Shown here: in pieces, positions 10,031 through 21,397 of the stretch
Layout of the letters: each line of letters starts with the position of its first letter
Position numbering within the stretch: the stretch's first letter is position 1
Origin: Parvularia atlantis
Taxonomy: Eukaryota > Opisthokonta > Rotosphaerida
Assembly (NCBI GenBank): GCA_943704415.1
Contig: CALSCO010001760.1
Coordinates: forward strand, 1 to 64,000
DNA length: 64,000 bases
Reading direction: 5' to 3'
Position numbers and translations under genes: made by a program
Notes under the pieces: model-generated
What the model was told of the DNA's origin: nothing
What the model saw: the letters and a program-made list of their open reading frames with translations, nothing else
The model's database searches: none

Positions 10031-13000
10031 CGCAACGGGAGCGGCCGCAGCAGCAGCAGAACGCGGGACGGCGACGCACGCGACGCAGGCCGCGCTGACC
10101 CTCGCCGACACGTTCGAGCAGTGGCAGCAGCTGCTCGAGTGCCCGCGCTGCCACGACCTGTTCAACATCGTCCAGCCCAAGAACCTGCCGTGCGGCCACA
10201 CCTACTGCCGCGAGTGCCTCGTCGCGCTCGTCGTGACCGACGACACGCGCAGCACCATCACCTGCCCCGCCTGCGGCAAGGCGTTCATGGCGCGCCAGGC
10301 CACCGTCGACTCGCTCTCCACAAACTTCCTCGTCCAGCGCCTCGTCGCGTTCGACGTCAAGCTGCTTCTCGCCTTCCAGACCACCGCGCTGCACCGCCTC
10401 AGCGCCGTCCTCGAGGGCGTCGGCACGGGCAGCGCGACCGCGAGCGCGACCGCGAGCAGCACCTCGGCGACATCGGCGTCAACGCCGACATCGGCGTCAA
10501 CGCCGACATCGGCCACAGCGCACGCGACCGCCAAGCCAAAGGCGCCTGCACCGGCACCCGCACCGACACCGGCACCGGCACCGGCACCTGCGCGCGCCCC
10601 AGCACCACCACCGCCGCAGAGCAGCGCTGCCGTCGTCCCCGCGCAGCTGGCGCAGCCGGCGCAGCCGGCACAGCACGCCCAGCCCGCCAACCAGGCCGTG
10701 TACGACGCCGCGATTGCCGCCGGCCTCGAGGCGCTGCGCCAGATCACCTCCGGCCTGTCGATGCTCGCCGTCAATCCGGCGCCCGCGTCTGGCGCGCCGT
10801 TGCAGGCCAACACCGCGCCCGCGCCCGCGCCCGCGCCCAACTCGACCGTGCTCACGGCCGAGACCGCGAGGGCCCTGCTCGCCGCGGCCGACACGGCGCT
10901 CTCGGCTGACGTGAACGAGCTGCTCGCGACGATCACCAACGCGCCACCGGGCAGCTCGCCCATCGAGGTCCTCGCCGGCCTGTCGATGTCGTGGCGCGGC
11001 CCGGCCAGCGCCGACGTCGCGCGCATCACGCCGATCGACGACGACGAGCCCGACGAGCGCGAGATGCCGCGCCTGCGCCTGCAGGACATCGAAGCCGACG
11101 AGGAGGACGACCTGGACGAGGACGACCTCGACCTCGGCGGCGCGGCGGAGGAGGACGACCTGTACCGGTACGACGAACCCGCGACGCGGCGGCACCTGAT
11201 CGAGGGCCTCGAGCATGTCGAGGACGACGACGAGGACCGCGAGGACGGCGACGAGGACGACGAGGACGAGGACGGCGAGGACGGCGAGGACGAGGACGAC
11301 GAGGACGGCCTGGACGAGGACGAGGACGACGCCAAGGCCGCCGTCAAGGAGATCAACCGCTACCTGCGCGAGGCGCGCGACAACGACAACTTTGACCTCT
11401 TCGCCGCGCTGGAGCAGAACGGGCGCTACGGCGAGCGCGCCGCGACCGAGCCCAACGGCGTCGGCAAGTATCACGCGCACGGCCACGCGCACGCGCACGT
11501 GCACGGCCACAGCCACATCAACGGCAACGGCTCCCGCACGACCACGGGCACGAGCGCCAGCACGGGCACGGCCCCAGGCGCCGCGGCGGGCAGCGTGAGC
11601 CGGCAGAAGGTCGCCAACACGGTCGCGACGCAGCGCCAGCAGCTCCTCGCGTCTTCTGCGCCGACAACGTCGACGGCCGCGGTGACCAACGGCACGGAGC
11701 CCACCGGCAGCAGCGCGCAGGCAGAGACTGCGCCGGGGACGGGGACGGGCGAGGCCTCGACCGCCGCGCTGGACGCGCCCGCGCTGGCCCTGGCCATGAC
11801 GCTGCCCGGACTCAACCATGGGACGCCAGCGATGATGGTGGCGGAGGTGTGCCGGCTCGTGCGGCAGATCTGCGAGCGCCCGGCCGAGGCGCGCCCAGCC
11901 GACCTGGCCAATGCGGTCGTCTCGGTGCGCCTCCTGCTCGAGAGCCCCGACATCACCGGTCCGCGCGCACGCTTTGCCCGCGCTTGTGTCACGCTGCCGC
12001 TCATCGATCGCGCGCGTGCACAGAAAACACCCTGGCCAGCCTCGTGAGCGAGCCCGACGGCGTGCACGGCGTGCTCGTGCGCATGGTGCTCACGTCGGCG
12101 CTGGACGACGAGCTCGTGGCTGAGTGCCTGCACGTGCTCGGTCTGCTGTCGAGCCACGGTGCGCCCCGCGCCCGTGCAATCCCGCGAGCCTGACGCGTGC
12201 CGCATAGGTGACAACGACCAGCGCTTCGTCGCGGTGCCGTACGAGTGCCATAAGACCGTCGTGGCGGTGATGGCGGCCCGGCCGCACTCGATCAGCGTGC
12301 AGCGCGAGGCGTGCGTGCTCGTGGCCAACCTGACCTGCAGCGGTGCGGTCTGCTGAGCCAACGAGTCGGTCCTCTGACGCGCGCTGCGGGCGACAGTCGC
12401 GGCGCAAGCCCATCTCAGCCTGTTCACCGAGGGCCCTGTGAGCACCCACGAGCACATCCTGCGCGCCATGCGCACGCACGTCGAGGCCGTTGACGTGCAG
12501 CGCCACGGTTGTCGCGCCCTGTCCAACCTGGCGAGCAAGGGTGCGCCTGAGTGCCGTGTGCGCGCGGTACTGACACGGCGAACCCTAGGCGAGAACAAGC
12601 TGATGTTTGTACGTGAGCCGTATGAAGTGCACGTGCCAGTGCTGGCGGCGATGCGGCGCTTTGTCAACCATGCAGACGTGCAGCGGCGCGGCTGCAGCGT
12701 GATCGCAGCGCTATCAGTCAAGGGTGCGCCTGCGCAGCGCTCCGTGTCGCTCGTGCTGACGCTCGCCCTCCCACGGCCAGCCGAGAACGTGCCGATCCTG
12801 CTGTCGACGCGGCACATGGCGCACGAGGCCGTCCTGCAGGCGATGCAGCGCTTCCCGAACACATGTGCGCTGCAGCGTAGCGGCTGCCTGGCCATCACGA
12901 GCTGGACGACGACGCGTGCGTGGCTGCCAAGGCACTGGAGCGCGTGCGCGCGCGCCGCTCACCCTCGCGCGCAGTGGACCTGCGCAAGCTCCTGACCGAC

Positions 13001-15196
13001 TACACCGTCAAGGCGTGCGCGTGCATCCTTGACGCGATGCGCAGGCACGCCGACAGCGAGCTGCTCCAGCGCGACGCGTGCCGCGCGCTGTGCAACTTCA
13101 GCGTCGACGGTGCGTCGCGCCTTGTCGACCACTAGCCCGTGCTCACGCGCGGCCCGGGGGCAGGCGCCAACCGCTCGTGGCTCGTCCGCCCGCCCTTCTC
13201 GGCGCCTGAGTGCATCGTCAACGCCATGGTCCGCTTCTCGTCCAACGCGCAGATCCTGCCCGCGGGCATCAACGCGCTCATCTACCTGGCCTTTGACGGT
13301 GCGTGCGCGCTCGCCTTCGTACGCCGGTGCGTGCGGTGTGATGAGCGGCCACAGACGGCTCGCCGCCCGGCGCGACCCACCCAGCGCTCGACGTGCTGCT
13401 GCAGAGCATGCGCGCGTTCCCGGCCAACCAGGCGTTCCAGCAGGCCGCGTGCTCGCTGCTCGGCACGCTCGCGTTTGCGGACGGTGCGCGCTCGCGGGCA
13501 TCGCTTCGCAGGCTGAGCACGCCGCGCACAACAGGCTACCGCGCCGGCGAGATCCAGCAGCGCCTGGTCGAGCCGCCGTACATGGCGCACGAGGCCATTT
13601 TGAACGCAATGCGCGCCTTCCCGGCCGACGCGCGGCTGCAGCAGAGCGGGTGCCGCGCGCTGGCGTGTCTGGCCGGCGACGGTGCGACCGCGAGCGAGCG
13701 GACGTGCGTGAGCTGACGATCTCGCCCGCGCAGACGTGATCGAGCAGCTGCTCATGAACCCGCCGTTTTACGCGCACAAGGTCGTGCTCGAGGCCATGCG
13801 CCTCCACCCGGACAGTCCGGATGTGCAGGTTGAGGGGTGCCGCGCGCTCGAGATGTTTGCCGTGTCGGGTGCGCTGCCCGCCTTGCGCCACCGCACGTGG
13901 GGGTGAGTTCTCACACGTGCATGCGTCTGCGCAGGCGACCACGATCTGCTGCTGGTGCGACCAGAGTTCAACGCGCACCTGGCAATCCTGCAGGCGATGA
14001 CGCGGCACGTGAACGACGCCGACGTGCAGGACGAGGGCTGCATGGCGTTGGCCAACCTGACCGTGAGCGGTGCGACGCCGTGCGATGCGCCGCGTGCGTG
14101 TGGGGAGGGGGGAGGGGCTGACGTGCCTTGCGCGGGCGGCAGACGAAAACAAGCGGCTGCTCGTCAGCGCGCCCGCGCTCGCGCACGAGGCCATCCTGGA
14201 CGCGATGCGCGTGCACGCCAAGGAGCAGACGGTCCAGCGCAACGCGTGCACCGTGTTGGGCAACCTCGTGCATGAGAGTGCGTTGGGCCTCGTCGCGCCG
14301 CGCATCTGGCAGCTTACACGCTCGCGCACAGACAAGAGCAATGCGCTGCTGATTGCGGGCCTGCCGCATGTCGCGCACGACCTGATCCTGCAGGCGATGC
14401 GGCGCTTCCCGACGTACACGTTCCTGCAGGCCGCGGCGTGCCGCGCGCTGGCCGGGCTGTCGTCCGTGGACGACATCGGCCGGATGGTCCTGCGCCCGCC
14501 GTTCCTCATGCACGACGCCGTCATTGCCGCGATGCGCTCGCTGCCCGAGGACGACCAGGTGCAGCACACGGGCTGCCTGGCGCTGCGCAACTGCATCAAG
14601 AACGGTGCGCGGCGAGGCCGTGCGGTGCTGTCGCTGACACGCTCGCCGCGCACGCAGCTGACCGCGACCTGCGCAAGGACCTCGTCTCGCCGCCCATGCT
14701 CGTGCACGAGCTGATCCTGGGCGCGATGCGGCGCTACCCGGACTTTGCCGAGCTGCAGCAGGCCGGGTGCAACGCGCTGTGGATCCTGTCGCTGGCGGAC
14801 GGTACGCTTGGCGACACGGCTCCCTCCCTCGTGCGCTGACCCGCGGTCGCGCGCAGACGAGAACAAGGAGCTGCTCGTGCGCAGCCCGTACCGCGCCCAC
14901 GAGGTTGTTCTGGAGGTGATGAAGTTGCACACGGAGGACCCGGAGGTGCAGCGGTGCGCGTTCAACGTGCTCGCCGCCCTGGCGTCGCTCGGTGCGCGCC
15001 CGGCTGCTCGCTCGCGCGACGGCCGGCTGACGCGGCGCGCGCACGCACAGCGGGGAACCGCCGGCTGCTCACGACCGAGCCGCACAAGGCGCAGCAAGTG
15101 GTGCTCGAGGCGATGCGGCGACACGCCAACAACCATGCCGTGCAGGACCGGGGCATCGCGGCGCTGCGCAACCTCGGCGTTGCCATCGGCTCATAG
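9789..15196 (+). CDS. RING finger protein with an acidic linker and a long ARM-like repeat array
   Basis: A probable E3 ubiquitin ligase. One very large first exon (9789-about 11960) encodes an Ala-rich N-terminus, then a RING finger (CPRCHDLFNIV, LPCGHTYCRECL, ITCPACG; near residues 115-160). Low-complexity Ala/Pro/Thr sequence, a strongly acidic tract (about 11030-11330) and a His-rich patch follow. The rest is at least 15 exons, nearly all encoding one repeat of about 42 residues of the form NK-LL-P--AHEAIL-AMR--- then VQ--GC-AL-NLA--G. Such repeats resemble ARM-like helices that bind protein ligands. Introns fall at the same place, after the final Gly. The last repeat ends LGVAIGS and stop. 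The start is uncertain: the Met at 9789 opens the long frame, but a short upstream exon from about 9674 is possible. Confidence 0.75.
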
Positions 15197-15408
15197 CACA
15201 TCTCTTCTTCTGGTCTCCCACACTGTGTCCCATCTCCCCGTCTTTCACCCCTCCCGCCTTCGCGCTCATTTTTCTCCCCTTTCCCTCCATGCAAGCGAGC
15301 ATTTGCACCGCTGCTCACCTTCCCTCCGTGTGTCCCTCCACTGTCCCCGTGGGACTGCCGAAAAGCTCGCCTAGGGTCAACAACAAACAAACATTCGCCC
15401 GCCCCCGC
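15197..15408. other. Convergent intergenic region, pyrimidine-rich
   Basis: A 212-base gap between the stops of the RING-ARM gene and the RanBP9-like gene. Bases 15200-15350 on the plus strand are strongly C/T-rich, unlike the surrounding sequence. The tract follows the RING-ARM stop and may mark its 3' untranslated region. No coding signal seen. Confidence 0.5.
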
Positions 15409-17496
15409 TCAAAAGAACTCGGTGCGCATGTTGAGGCACGCGGCCGAGCCCACGCCGGCCGCGGTCAGCTCGTTCATGGTCACGAGCAGCTGGCGCATAA
15501 GCTTTTCGAGTGGCGGGATGGGTGGGCTGCGTTGGTAGACTGCGGATGCACTCGTTGCATCAGAAACGCAAACAGTGAGCACACGACAAACGCACCGAGG
15601 ATCGCGCTGTTGAGCGCGTTGGCCACGGCCTCGCGCCCGCTCGCGTCGAGCAGGTGTGCGACGGGCGACTTGGCCGGGTCGTGGTAGGCCAGCAGCGAGA
15701 AGGTTTCCTGCGGCGCGCGAACGTCAGCCTACACGCACAGCGTGGCCACTGGCGCACCTCGAGCTTGACCATGTCGGCTTCGTTCAGTCGCCCGGCGTAG
15801 CTCTGCTGCAGCTGCTGCCCATAGGCGATCGTGCTGACGATCCAGTTGTCCTGGCAGCGCGAGCTGCATCAGCCAGAGCGCGCGCGTGCAACCAAGGCCC
15901 GCGGCGCACGTTGGCCTCCATCGATTCGCTCCCGCGCCGCACCATCTCGACAAACTTGCGGCACTTGAGCTGGAAGAGTATGCTGCGCGCGGGGCGTGAG
16001 GGCGGCGGCGCACACGAGCGGCACGGGCGACGCACGAGGGGTTGCGCGAGAGCACGGTGGGGCACAGCCGCTCGGCCTGCTCCATGGCCTCGTCGACGTC
16101 GCCCTCGAGCAGCGTCTCACGAATGCCTGGGCGTGCGCACATCGGCCTTTATGCAGGGCAACGTGCGCCGGCGGAAGACGCACGTTGCCGCTCCTTGATC
16201 GACGAGAGCTGCTGCGTGAGCGTTGCGAAGAGCGCGCTCTGGTCCGGCGTGGCCGTGCCGTCGGGCGACTGGATCAGGCCCGACGTGGATGCTGAGCGGC
16301 GCTGAGCGGCGCTGCGTGCATACGCGCGTGCGAGGGGGGCGCGCACCGAGCGACTGCGCCGTGGCCGCGTAGCCGTGGTGCACGAGGTACGACAGCACCA
16401 GCGCGTTGAGCACGCTGTAGCCGCCGGCGGGCGAGAGGTCGGTCTGGGCGATGCTGTTGCGCAGGCGCGCGCGCTCCTCCTGCGCTGCGGGTGAGCGCAT
16501 GCGCCACACGGCCGCGATGCGAAGCGCGCCGCACCCGCATCAGCGACTCGATGTCGAACCGGAACGGCTTTTGACCAAAATTGGCCTGGAGAATCTCGCC
16601 GGGTGTCCGGAGGCCAACGGTCGGGTAGAACGTGCCCTTGAGGTCGCGGAAGGCGACGCCTGCGCCACGCGATGGGTTAGCGGCGCCCAACGACGACCAG
16701 GCGTCGCGCACCGAGGAAGCTGCCATTCTTGGTGAAAAAGACCGAGTTGTCGATAAAGTTGAAGCCGCAGCCGACGACGTCGCCCGTGGTGAACGTGGGC
16801 CCGTACGGCTTGCCCGAGCCGCTCTGGCAGAACGAGTGGCCGTCGTCGGCGTGGTAGCCGTACGAGTTGGTCTCCCAGCCGGGCAGCCTGTTGAGTGCGA
16901 CGGTCTCCCACGAGAGGCCGATGCCCATGTATCTGCGGATGCAACGCGGATGATGCGCGGATGATGCACGAGCCGACCGTCAGCGCACTCACTGCGCACA
17001 CGCGCCGCACAACGCACCCGTCCCGACCCTTGCTCACGACCTCGACCTCCCAGTAGTACACGCCGCAGACCGAGGGGATCGGGCAGTTTGCGCGCACGGC
17101 GCACGCGTCGACGTCGTGCTTGCCGGCGCCCTGCCGTCCGCGCCCGCGCTCAGGCCCCTTCGCCGCCGCGACCACCAGCAACACCACAGCGCACGCGCCG
17201 CACCTTGTACTGCACCTGAAGATTGTTGTGGCTGAGCTCGACCTGCGCGTTCTTCTCCTGGCGGCGCGCCGTCGCGTGTCGTCAGCAGCGGCGCGCACGC
17301 GACGACCGCGCCCGCGGCACCTTGCTGTTCCACGCCGACGGCAGCGCGACACTACCCGGCTCGAGGTGCGCGAGGTACGGTGGCAGCTGCGGCGGCGTGC
17401 AGGCCGCGCGGGCGGGCGACGTGAGCGGGATATGAGAGAGAGAGAGAGAGAGAGAGAGACGACACGAGCGACGCGCCGCCACACCTTGTCCGTCAT
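15409..17496 (-). CDS. RanBP9/RanBP10-like protein (SPRY, LisH, CTLH/CRA), GID/CTLH complex subunit
   Basis: A scaffold of the CTLH (yeast GID) E3 ubiquitin ligase complex. The first exon is only MTDK; the next gives [19 protein letters not shown], typical of RanBPM N-termini. The SPRY domain follows ([88 protein letters not shown] and [19 protein letters not shown]). Then the LisH motif ([19 protein letters not shown]), CTLH-type helices ([37 protein letters not shown]) and the C-terminal CRA part, ending [20 protein letters not shown]. All domains are present and in the usual order. Intron 1 holds a (GA)n run. Confidence 0.9.
17433..17459 (+). repeat. (GA)n microsatellite in RanBP9-like intron 1
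   Basis: About 13 GA units. On the coding (minus) strand it reads as a (CT)n tract that could serve as a pyrimidine-rich element upstream of the acceptor. Confidence 0.9.
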
Positions 17497-17564
17497 CGGC
17501 TTGTCTTCGCTGTCACACTCCTGTGCGAAACATTAGCTCAACCCGCGCTGGACGCACGGCGGCA

Positions 17565-17846
17565 ATGGCCCTCAATCAGTCCAAGGTGCTGATGCGGCAG
17601 CACGCGACGCGCTGCGCCGACCTCGCGGAGCTACACGGCGGGCTCGGCGCGGTCGGCGGCGGCGCGCTCGGCTACACCCTCGGCGCCATCTACTACCCGG
17701 CCATCTACACGCCCCGGCGCATCGCCCGCAGCGTCCTGCTCGGCGTCGTGCTCGGCTCTGCCACGCTCGCGCTGTACACGCAGCTGTTCGAGACCGCGTG
17801 CACGAGCGTCAACCGCGAGTTTTACGGCGACAGGCGGCCCGTCTGA
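17565..17846 (+). CDS. Small hypothetical membrane protein with a glycine zipper
   Basis: A single-exon frame of 93 residues starting MALNQSKVLMRQHATRC. An in-frame upstream Met at 17523 would add 14 residues, but would start only 26 bases from the divergent RanBP9-like start. The middle carries a Gly-rich amphipathic helix (GGLGAVGGGALGYTLGAIYY) and then a hydrophobic span (SVLLGVVLGSATLALY), suggesting one or two membrane segments. I do not recognise the family. Size and glycine zipper would suit a small mitochondrial or ER membrane subunit, but that is only inference. Coding status is supported by high-GC codon use and by the fit between two close neighbours. Confidence 0.55.
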   Translation: MALNQSKVLMRQHATRCADLAELHGGLGAVGGGALGYTLGAIYYPAIYTPRRIARSVLLGVVLGSATLALYTQLFETACTSVNREFYGDRRPV

Positions 17847-17952
17847 TCGGCGCGGTCGCGAGGCAATCGGCGGCCCGCAGCTGCAACTGTGCAAAGTGTA
17901 CCACCATCTCACGCATGCACGCAGCAACAAGTTCTCTTCCCACAACAGCACA

Positions 17953-20215
17953 TCAGTCGTCGTCCTCCTCCTCCTCCGCCGCCGCCGCCAGGTCGTAGTC
18001 CGGGTTGGCGTCCTTGTCCTCGTCGGCGTCGAGCTCCATCGCAAACTCGACCGCGCCCGCGACCTTGGCGCCCGCGCTGCCCGCCGGCACGGCGATCGCG
18101 AACGCGTCCGACGGCGGGCTGAGCATGTCGGTGCGCACGGTGTAGTGCAGCGCCTGCGACGCCGGCCGTCAGTGCCGGGCGACGCAGCCGAGCACACCCA
18201 ACGTACCTTGTCCTGCACGGCCTGGAGGCTGTCGACGAAGCGGTCGGTCAGCTCGACCTTGTCATCCCGCAGCTCCTGCATACGCCGCTCGACCGCGTCC
18301 TCGCCCTGGAGCAGGTACACGTACGCCTTGGTGTGCTCCGAGTGTAGGCGCACGATGCGGTCCATCGCCTGCTCTTCCTTCGAGCCGTTGAACCTGCGCC
18401 GCGCACGCGCAGTCAGCACGGGGGCGCACGGGCGCGAACAAAAAGAGCGCACCAGCGGTCGACGATGAACATGATGTTGGCGTTCTGCAGGTTGATGCCC
18501 GCGCCGCCGGCCTGGAACGCGAGCAGGAGCACCTGCGTCGTGCGGTCCTGGAACGCGCGGATCTCGTCGTCGCCGCGCTTGCCGGCGTACTCGGCGCCGT
18601 CGCGCCGGCTGAAGGCGATGCCGTCCTCCTTGAGCTGGGCCGCGAAGGCGTTGAGCACCTGCTGGAACGCACACATGATGACGATCTGCGGCTTGCGGCT
18701 CGCGTTCCACATGATCGGCAGCAGCGTCGACGGCTGTGCCGGGCTGTAGCCCTTGGGCAGACGCGGCGTGCCGAGGTCCGGCAGGGCCACGACCTCCTCC
18801 GTCAGGCCCCCCTCGAGGATGACCTTGCGCACGCGCCACATGACCGCCTGGACCTTGGTGAGCACGGGCTTGAGCAGCTCGTCCGGGTTGCTATGGCGGC
18901 TCTTGGGCAGCGCGCCCGACACGGCCATGCGCGCGGCGGTCATGCGCGCAAGCGGGTGGTTGCTGCTGGTCTCGGCGATCGCGCTGAGACGGGCCTGGTC
19001 AAGCTGTCCGTACGCGATGGGCATATGCAGGACGACCTTCTCGGGCAAGTTGGCGTTCTCGACGCTGGCCTTGGCATGGCGGATGATCGTGAGCTTGAGC
19101 GCGGTCATCTCGACGTCGTCGCCCGTGGCGGGCTTGCCGACCGCCTCGGCGAAGACGTGCACGTCGAAGCGCAAAATGTCCCACAGGCTGTGGATGTCCT
19201 TGACGCCGTTCTCGAGCGGGGTGCCAGTGACGCACCAGCGCACGCGCGCGCGCAGGCCGGCGCAGGCCTGGTGCGACTGGGACTTGGGGTTCTTGACGCT
19301 GTGGGCCTCGTCGAGCACGACGCGGTGCCAGGGCAGGGGGGTGAGCGTGGCGCGCGACTTGGGCGAGATGAGCGTGTAGTAGGTGGTGAAGACGACGCCG
19401 TTGGCCGGCTGCGCGTTGAGGTGCTTGGGCTTCTTGTTGCCGTGGAACTTGATCTGGGCAAACGTGCCTGGCTCAAAGAACTTGTCGATGTCGCGCTGCC
19501 AGCCCGTGATCAGGTTCTCGCTCTTGAGCACGACGAGGGTGCCGCCGGGGCGGCGGAGCATGCGCATGACGCAGAGCGTCGAGAGGGTCTTGCCGAGGCC
19601 CATCGAGTCGGCAAGGATGCCGCCGCTGCAGATGTGGCCGGGCAGCTCATTGCGCAGCATCAGCCGCACCGTGTCGCGCTGCACGTTGGTCAGCTTGACG
19701 TCCTTGGCCAGGCCGCCGTGCTTGTGCAGGTACGCCTCGATCGCGTCCTCGACCGCGCGCTCGGTCGGCGCGTCCGACAGCGCCTTGCCGTTGCGCAGCG
19801 TCGTCGCGGTCGGCCCGGCCACGAGGCGCAGCACCGCGTCCAGCGCGGCGTCGCCCGAGTTGAACAAGTCGTGGCCGTCCTCGCCCTCTGCCGCCTTGCC
19901 CGCAGCCTTGCCCGCGGCCGCGTCGTCAAAGAGCTGGCGCTGCGTGGCCGTCGGGGCGGGCCTTGTGGCGGGCGACGACGGGGCCGATGGGCGCACGGGC
20001 GACGTGGCGGGCGACGGGGCCGGCGAGGCGAGGCCGTACGTCGTCGTGCTGCTGCTGCTCGTCGTCTGCCGCGCACGCCACTCGCGCACGATGTCGTTGT
20101 AGATGTCGTTCTTGGTGCGGCTGCCTGCGCCGCCCACATTCTTCTTCACGGGCAAGCCGTGCTGGTCGATGAACCTCTTAAGCTCGTCGAGCGAGCTGGT
20201 CGCGGTCACGTTCAT
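17953..20215 (-). CDS. SAP-domain SNF2-family DNA translocase
   Basis: An ATP-driven DNA translocase. The N-terminus (SLDELKRFIDQHGLPVKKN, then TKNDIYNDIVREW) reads as a SAP-like DNA-binding motif. A Ser/Pro-rich linker leads to the SNF2 core: Q region LTNVQRDTVRLML, motif I GGILADSMGLGKT, motif II VVLDEAHSVKNP and motif III WCVTGTPLENG. In the C-terminal lobe come QIVIMCAFQQVLNAFAAQLK, the motif V region AFQAGGAGINLQNANIMFI and motif VI EEQAMDRIVRLHS. A first exon of about 1.8 kb holds nearly everything; two introns interrupt the 3' end. The tail is acidic (ELDADEDKDANPDYD). The core looks complete. The architecture is nearest the Rad5/Rad16/HLTF group but there is no RING between the lobes, so the subfamily is open. 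Confidence 0.85.
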
Positions 20216-20419
20216 GGCGCGCGGCTGGGGAAGACGGCGCGCGGCAGAGGAAGACGGCGCGAGAGGAAGATGGCGCGAGAGGAAATCGTTGGTCCGTCAC
20301 GCGGCCGCGCCGTTGGCAAGCACAACAACACAGTAACTTGATGCTTGTTACACAGGCTGGGCCCGTCACGCGACACTTGCTTTGTTTTGCTTCAAAGTTT
20401 CTTGCGCGTGGACCACACG

Positions 20420-21094
20420 ATGCTGCCGCGCGTCTGCTCGCTCGCCCTCGCCCTCGCCCTCGTCGCCCTCGCCGCCTCGGCGCGCGCGGTCGGTGCCGGC
20501 TTCGCCATCTCGGGCCCCGCCTTCGCCGCGCGCGCGGGCGCCGACGTGAGCCAGGACAACGTCGCGCCGGTCCACGCCAGCGACGAGAACGCGGCCAACG
20601 TGGTCGCCTGCTCGCTCACCGCCAACCCGTGGCGCAGTGTCTACTCGCTTTGCAGCGGCGACACCTGTCTGGCCATCACCGAGACGTTCCAGTTCTACGA
20701 CAATCTGTCGTTCGAACTCGACATTTATGCCTCCTTTTCGAGCAACACGGGTGGCCAGTCGTGCTCGTCCAACACGGTGTACCAGTCGGGCACGTACACG
20801 TTCTTCCCTCCGACTCTGAACGTCAACCTCCAGAGCTGCTACGTCTCGGGCGCTGGCTGTATCACTTGCGGGCAGCTGAGCTCCTATTCAGCGATCACCA
20901 ACTTTGCGCCGGACTGCAGCTACGTGAGCGTCAGCATCCAAGGCAGCTCGCCGGTCATCTACTACGCGACCTCGAGCGGTCTGTCTGGCGGCGCCATCGC
21001 GGGAATCATCATCGGTGTGCTCGTGGGGGTCGGCATTCTTGTCGCGGTGGTTCTGGTGGCGCGCAAGCGCGCCGCGTACCAGCCGCTGGCCTGA
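20420..21094 (+). CDS. Secreted/type I membrane protein of unknown function
   Basis: A single-exon gene of 224 residues. MLPRVCSLALALALVALAASARA is a clear signal peptide. The ectodomain has about ten cysteines (for example CSLTANPWRSVYSLCSGDTC and CYVSGAGCITCG), arranged for disulfides, and many Ser/Thr/Tyr. One membrane helix follows (AIAGIIIGVLVGVGILVAVV), then a short basic tail KRAAYQPLA. An upstream in-frame Met at 20345 would add 25 residues before the signal peptide and is unlikely. I recognise no domain. The general layout resembles that of the membrane SH3 protein at 5160-8094, without an SH3. It diverges from the SNF2 gene with 204 bases between starts. Confidence 0.72.
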   Translation: MLPRVCSLALALALVALAASARAVGAGFAISGPAFAARAGADVSQDNVAPVHASDENAANVVACSLTANPWRSVYSLCSGDTCLAITETFQFYDNLSFELDIYASFSSNTGGQSCSSNTVYQSGTYTFFPPTLNVNLQSCYVSGAGCITCGQLSSYSAITNFAPDCSYVSVSIQGSSPVIYYATSSGLSGGAIAGIIIGVLVGVGILVAVVLVARKRAAYQPLA

Positions 21095-21397
21095 GCTCGA
21101 CCTCCGAGTCACTCCGAGTCACCGCCGGCCTGCTGCTGGCAGCGCTGGCGTGCATGCTGCCGTGCATGCGTATAAGAAAGCCTTTGCTTGAGCTGTTCTG
21201 TGTCTTGTCGTGTTTCCCAACAATCATACAAACCAACCCTCTAGCCCTTTGCAGGCCCAGCGCGCAGCGTGCACAATACGCACTCACAGCCGCCACGTGC
21301 AAGCTGAGGCGACGATGGTGCGCTCCGACGACACACAATCAAGGCGTAAGTCACACAGCCGCAGCAGCACAGCCGCAGCACGGCAGCAGGGGCAGCG
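21095..21397. other. Convergent intergenic region
   Basis: About 300 bases between the stops of the type I membrane protein gene and the hypothetical gene. Near 21104-21123 there is a direct duplication of CTCCGAGTCA, and near 21359-21392 short CAGCAG/CAGCCG repeats. Base composition between 21170 and 21260 is lower in GC than the coding regions. No coding or RNA signal recognised. Confidence 0.5.

Noticed and set aside
10202-11819. Long minus-strand open frames opposite the RING-ARM first exon
   Set aside because: They are Ser-rich, Val-rich or Arg-rich shadows of the acidic and Ala-rich coding strand, with no domain of their own.
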